DNA from: Paracoccaceae bacterium
Lineage (GTDB): Bacteria; Pseudomonadota; Alphaproteobacteria; Rhodobacterales; Rhodobacteraceae
Length of the DNA stretch: 8,435 nt
Assembly (NCBI GenBank): GCA_003535335.1
Contig: DOHJ01000249.1
Coordinates: 1-8,435, forward strand
Direction: 5' to 3'
How positions within the stretch are numbered: the first letter of the stretch is position 1; every line of letters starts with the position of its first letter. The notes below the pieces were generated by a model. That model did not search any database. It was not told the origin of the DNA and saw only the letters and a program-made list of their open reading frames with translations. Below, one piece after another: positions 6,634-8,435 of the stretch. Made by a program: the position numbers and the translations under genes.

Positions 6634-8337
6634 TCAATCCCCCGAGATAATATGATTTAGCCTTGCATAATCGTCCTCACGATATTCCTGAATTATTCCG
6701 AGGATTTCATCTTCACTGACATCCATAGATTTCAAGGCCAGACTGCCCAGTTGCAAGCTTGATTCAGCCGCTTCGGAAACCACGGCGGTTGCACCGATCC
6801 GTTCCAGAGTGGCCGTGTGTTTGCGATCCCGGGCGCGCACCAAAATTGGCAAATCGGCAAAGGCATTATGCAATGCTGCGACGACGCGGCGGGTGACTTT
6901 GGGCTTGTCCAGAGTGATGACTGCCATCACGGATTTCCCGGCGCCCGCGGCTTCCAGCACATGGATTTGGTCTGCGTCGCCATAATAAACCGACATGCCC
7001 AGTTTGCGGCATTTGGCAACACGCGCCTGATCCAGATCCAGCGCCACATAGGCCACACCGGCATCGGATAAAACCTTGGCAACGGTCTGGCCAACACGGC
7101 CAAAACCGGCGATCAGCACGTGATTGTTCAGGTCGGGAAAATCGGTTTCGGCATTGCCTTTTGCCAGATCAACGGGTTTGCGCAAGGCGTTGGAAAAATA
7201 TTTACCGGTGCCAAACATAAAAGGCGTGGCGATCATGCTTAAGGTAATCACGGCCAGCAGTATTTGGGCCAGATCAGCCGAGATCAGGCCAAGAACCATT
7301 GCAGCGCCAAATAACACAAAGCCAAACTCGCCGCCTTGCGAGAGCGCAAACCCGACCCTGAGAGATGTGCCGACAGACATGGCGAAAACCCGGCAAATCG
7401 CCGTAATTATCAGGGTTTTACCCAGCATTAATCCAATGACAATCCCCAAGATAAGCCACAGATTTCCCACGATAAAACCAACGTCTATCGCCATGCCGAT
7501 GGTCATAAAAAACAAGCCCAGAAAAATGCCGCGAAATGGCCGGATGTCGGCTTCGATCTGGTGGCGGTATTCGGTTTCGGCCAGCAACAATCCGGCCAAT
7601 AACGCGCCCAACTCCATCGACAGGCCGGCCTGCGACATCAGCCAGCCCATACCCAGAACCACCAGCAGGGTGGTGGCGACAAACAGCTCGACACTGTGCA
7701 TGCTGGCGATGGTTCGGTAAATCGGACGCAGCAGGTATTTTCCAAGGATAATAACAGCGCTGATGGCGGCAATGCCTTTGATCGCTGCCAATCCGAAAAC
7801 TTGCAGAAATGATCCGCCTTGGGCACCCAGCAGATCAACCAGGATCAAGAGCGGCACCACAGCAATATCTTGCAGCAGCAAAATCGAAAACGTGGCCAGC
7901 CCAAAACGTGTGGCCCGCTCGCCGCGTTCCTCAAGTAATTGCAGCACAAATGCGGTCGAAGACAGCGCCAAACCACCGCCGATAATCACGGCCGCTTCAA
8001 AGCCAAGTCCTGCCAATTTGGCGACTGCGCCAATCACAAGCCCCGTAATTAACACTTGCAGCGTGCCAAGGCCAAAAACCTTGCTGCCAAGGCTGCGAAG
8101 GCGGCTGATCGACAGTTCAAGCCCGATCATAAACAGCAGAAATATCACGCCCATCTCGGCCAGCCCGCGTGCGGCATTTGTATCGCCGATCAAGGATAAT
8201 GCGTGGGGTCCGATTATGATGCCTGCGGTCAGATACCCCAAGATCGGGCTGGATTTCAGGCGGTGGAATGTGGGCACAATCACAACAGCCGCGATCAGGA
8301 AAATCAACACATCCAGCAGATACTCAGAATGGTGCAA
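6634..8337 (-). CDS. KefB/KefC-type cation:proton antiporter (CPA2) with TrkA-N domain
   Basis: Inner-membrane monovalent cation (probably potassium):proton antiporter of the CPA2 family. The 567 residues contain about a dozen hydrophobic segments from residue 6 to 378, beginning with a stretch at 6-24. Family motifs are LGYLTAGIIIGP (33-44), LLLQDIAVVPLL (153-164) with the Gln156-Asp157 pair, HQIEADIRPFRGIFLGLFF (259-277), which matches the regulatory-loop HALE-type motif of E. coli KefC, and SQGGEFGFVLF (333-343). A cytosolic TrkA-N/RCK domain follows, with nucleotide motif GFGRVGQ (411-417) and acidic Asp434/Asp436 at the end of the second strand. It is somewhat shorter than E. coli KefB/KefC (about 600-620), mainly in the C-terminal tail. 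No KefF/KefG-like partner is visible. The start is a TTG with a good ribosome site; no in-frame ATG or GTG lies between it and the upstream stop. Whether it acts in electrophile defence or pH/K+ balance is open. Confidence 0.93.
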   Translation of the reverse strand: MHHSEYLLDVLIFLIAAVVIVPTFHRLKSSPILGYLTAGIIIGPHALSLIGDTNAARGLAEMGVIFLLFMIGLELSISRLRSLGSKVFGLGTLQVLITGLVIGAVAKLAGLGFEAAVIIGGGLALSSTAFVLQLLEERGERATRFGLATFSILLLQDIAVVPLLILVDLLGAQGGSFLQVFGLAAIKGIAAISAVIILGKYLLRPIYRTIASMHSVELFVATTLLVVLGMGWLMSQAGLSMELGALLAGLLLAETEYRHQIEADIRPFRGIFLGLFFMTIGMAIDVGFIVGNLWLILGIVIGLMLGKTLIITAICRVFAMSVGTSLRVGFALSQGGEFGFVLFGAAMVLGLISADLAQILLAVITLSMIATPFMFGTGKYFSNALRKPVDLAKGNAETDFPDLNNHVLIAGFGRVGQTVAKVLSDAGVAYVALDLDQARVAKCRKLGMSVYYGDADQIHVLEAAGAGKSVMAVITLDKPKVTRRVVAALHNAFADLPILVRARDRKHTATLERIGATAVVSEAAESSLQLGSLALKSMDVSEDEILGIIQEYREDDYARLNHIISGD

Positions 8338-8343
8338 ATCATG

Positions 8344-8349
8344 TTCCTT
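8344..8349 (-). promoter_or_regulatory. Ribosome binding site that supports the antiporter TTG start
   Basis: On the minus strand AAGGAA lies six bases before the TTG at 8337-8335. The frame is open back to a TGA at 8385-8383, with no ATG, GTG or other TTG in between. An ATG at 8342-8340 sits closer to the site but is out of frame and runs into a stop after 12 codons. The ribosome site therefore favours TTG as the true start. Confidence 0.65.
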
Positions 8350-8435
8350 TTGGCTCTGATTGCTTGTGTTATATTGAACATATCAAATCAATTTATGCAA
8401 AGTGTATTATTGATATTTCGGGCGGCGGAAATTTG
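8350..8435. other. Upstream region of the antiporter gene, AT-rich
   Basis: Non-coding as far as I can see. It should hold the antiporter promoter on the minus strand. A dyad TTGA-N5-TCAA (8374-8386) and a nested ATTGA-N10-TCAAT (8373-8392) are present, but I found no -35/-10 pair with standard spacing. What lies beyond the right edge is unknown. Confidence 0.35.

Noticed and set aside
7124..7720. A 198-codon plus-strand frame within the antiporter gene
   Set aside because: Opposite a membrane-protein gene the antisense frame often stays open. The product is rich in Pro/Ser/Thr/Arg without motifs.
1..8435. Mobile element, CRISPR array, tRNA or phage defence system
   Set aside because: No terminal repeats, transposase or integrase motifs, spaced repeats or tRNA-like folds were seen. 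The window is filled by housekeeping and autotrophy genes of even composition.

Overview
The window looks like a chromosomal piece of an autotrophic alphaproteobacterium. Its core is a Calvin-Benson-Bassham (CBB) cycle operon. The phosphoribulokinase carries every active-site and allosteric residue I recall from the Rhodobacter sphaeroides enzyme at identical numbering. The GAPDH and FBPase also read like Rhodobacterales/alphaproteobacterial versions. Base composition is moderate (about half GC by eye) with AT-rich intergenic DNA, so this is not a high-GC Rhodobacter itself. A marine or lower-GC relative is plausible, but the assignment is inference.

Layout: positions 5580 down to 1 hold five tightly packed genes on the minus strand, in transcription order fbp (cbbF), prkB (cbbP), tkt (cbbT), gap (cbbG) and pgk (cbbK). 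The last is cut by the left edge of the window. Gaps between genes are 13, 15 and 13 bases and then a one-base overlap (TAATG), and Shine-Dalgarno sequences sit on or next to the preceding stop codons. This is one operon with probable translational coupling. A LysR-type regulator of the CbbR kind (5686-6618, plus strand) diverges from fbp across a 105-base AT-rich control region. That region holds LysR-type T-N11-A / TNA-N7-TNA elements, with TNA triplets repeated at exactly 10-base steps. The CbbR gene then converges, 15 bases apart, on a minus-strand gene (6634-8337) for a KefB/KefC-type CPA2 antiporter with a C-terminal TrkA-N (RCK) domain. The last 98 bases are that gene's upstream region.

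How the genes work together: PGK and GAPDH form the reductive arm (3-phosphoglycerate to glyceraldehyde-3-phosphate). FBPase and transketolase belong to the regeneration arm. Phosphoribulokinase makes ribulose-1,5-bisphosphate for RuBisCO. CbbR would sense metabolic state and switch the operon. RuBisCO, aldolase (cbbA) and phosphoglycolate phosphatase (cbbZ) are not in the window. Gene order suggests that cbbA may lie just beyond the left edge. The antiporter is a separate transcription unit, and nothing ties it to CO2 fixation beyond proximity.

I found no RNA gene, mobile element, CRISPR array or clear novel system. The most interesting non-coding signal is the phased TNA/A-tract array in the cbbR-fbp control region. 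No gene-free stretch exceeds about 105 bases.
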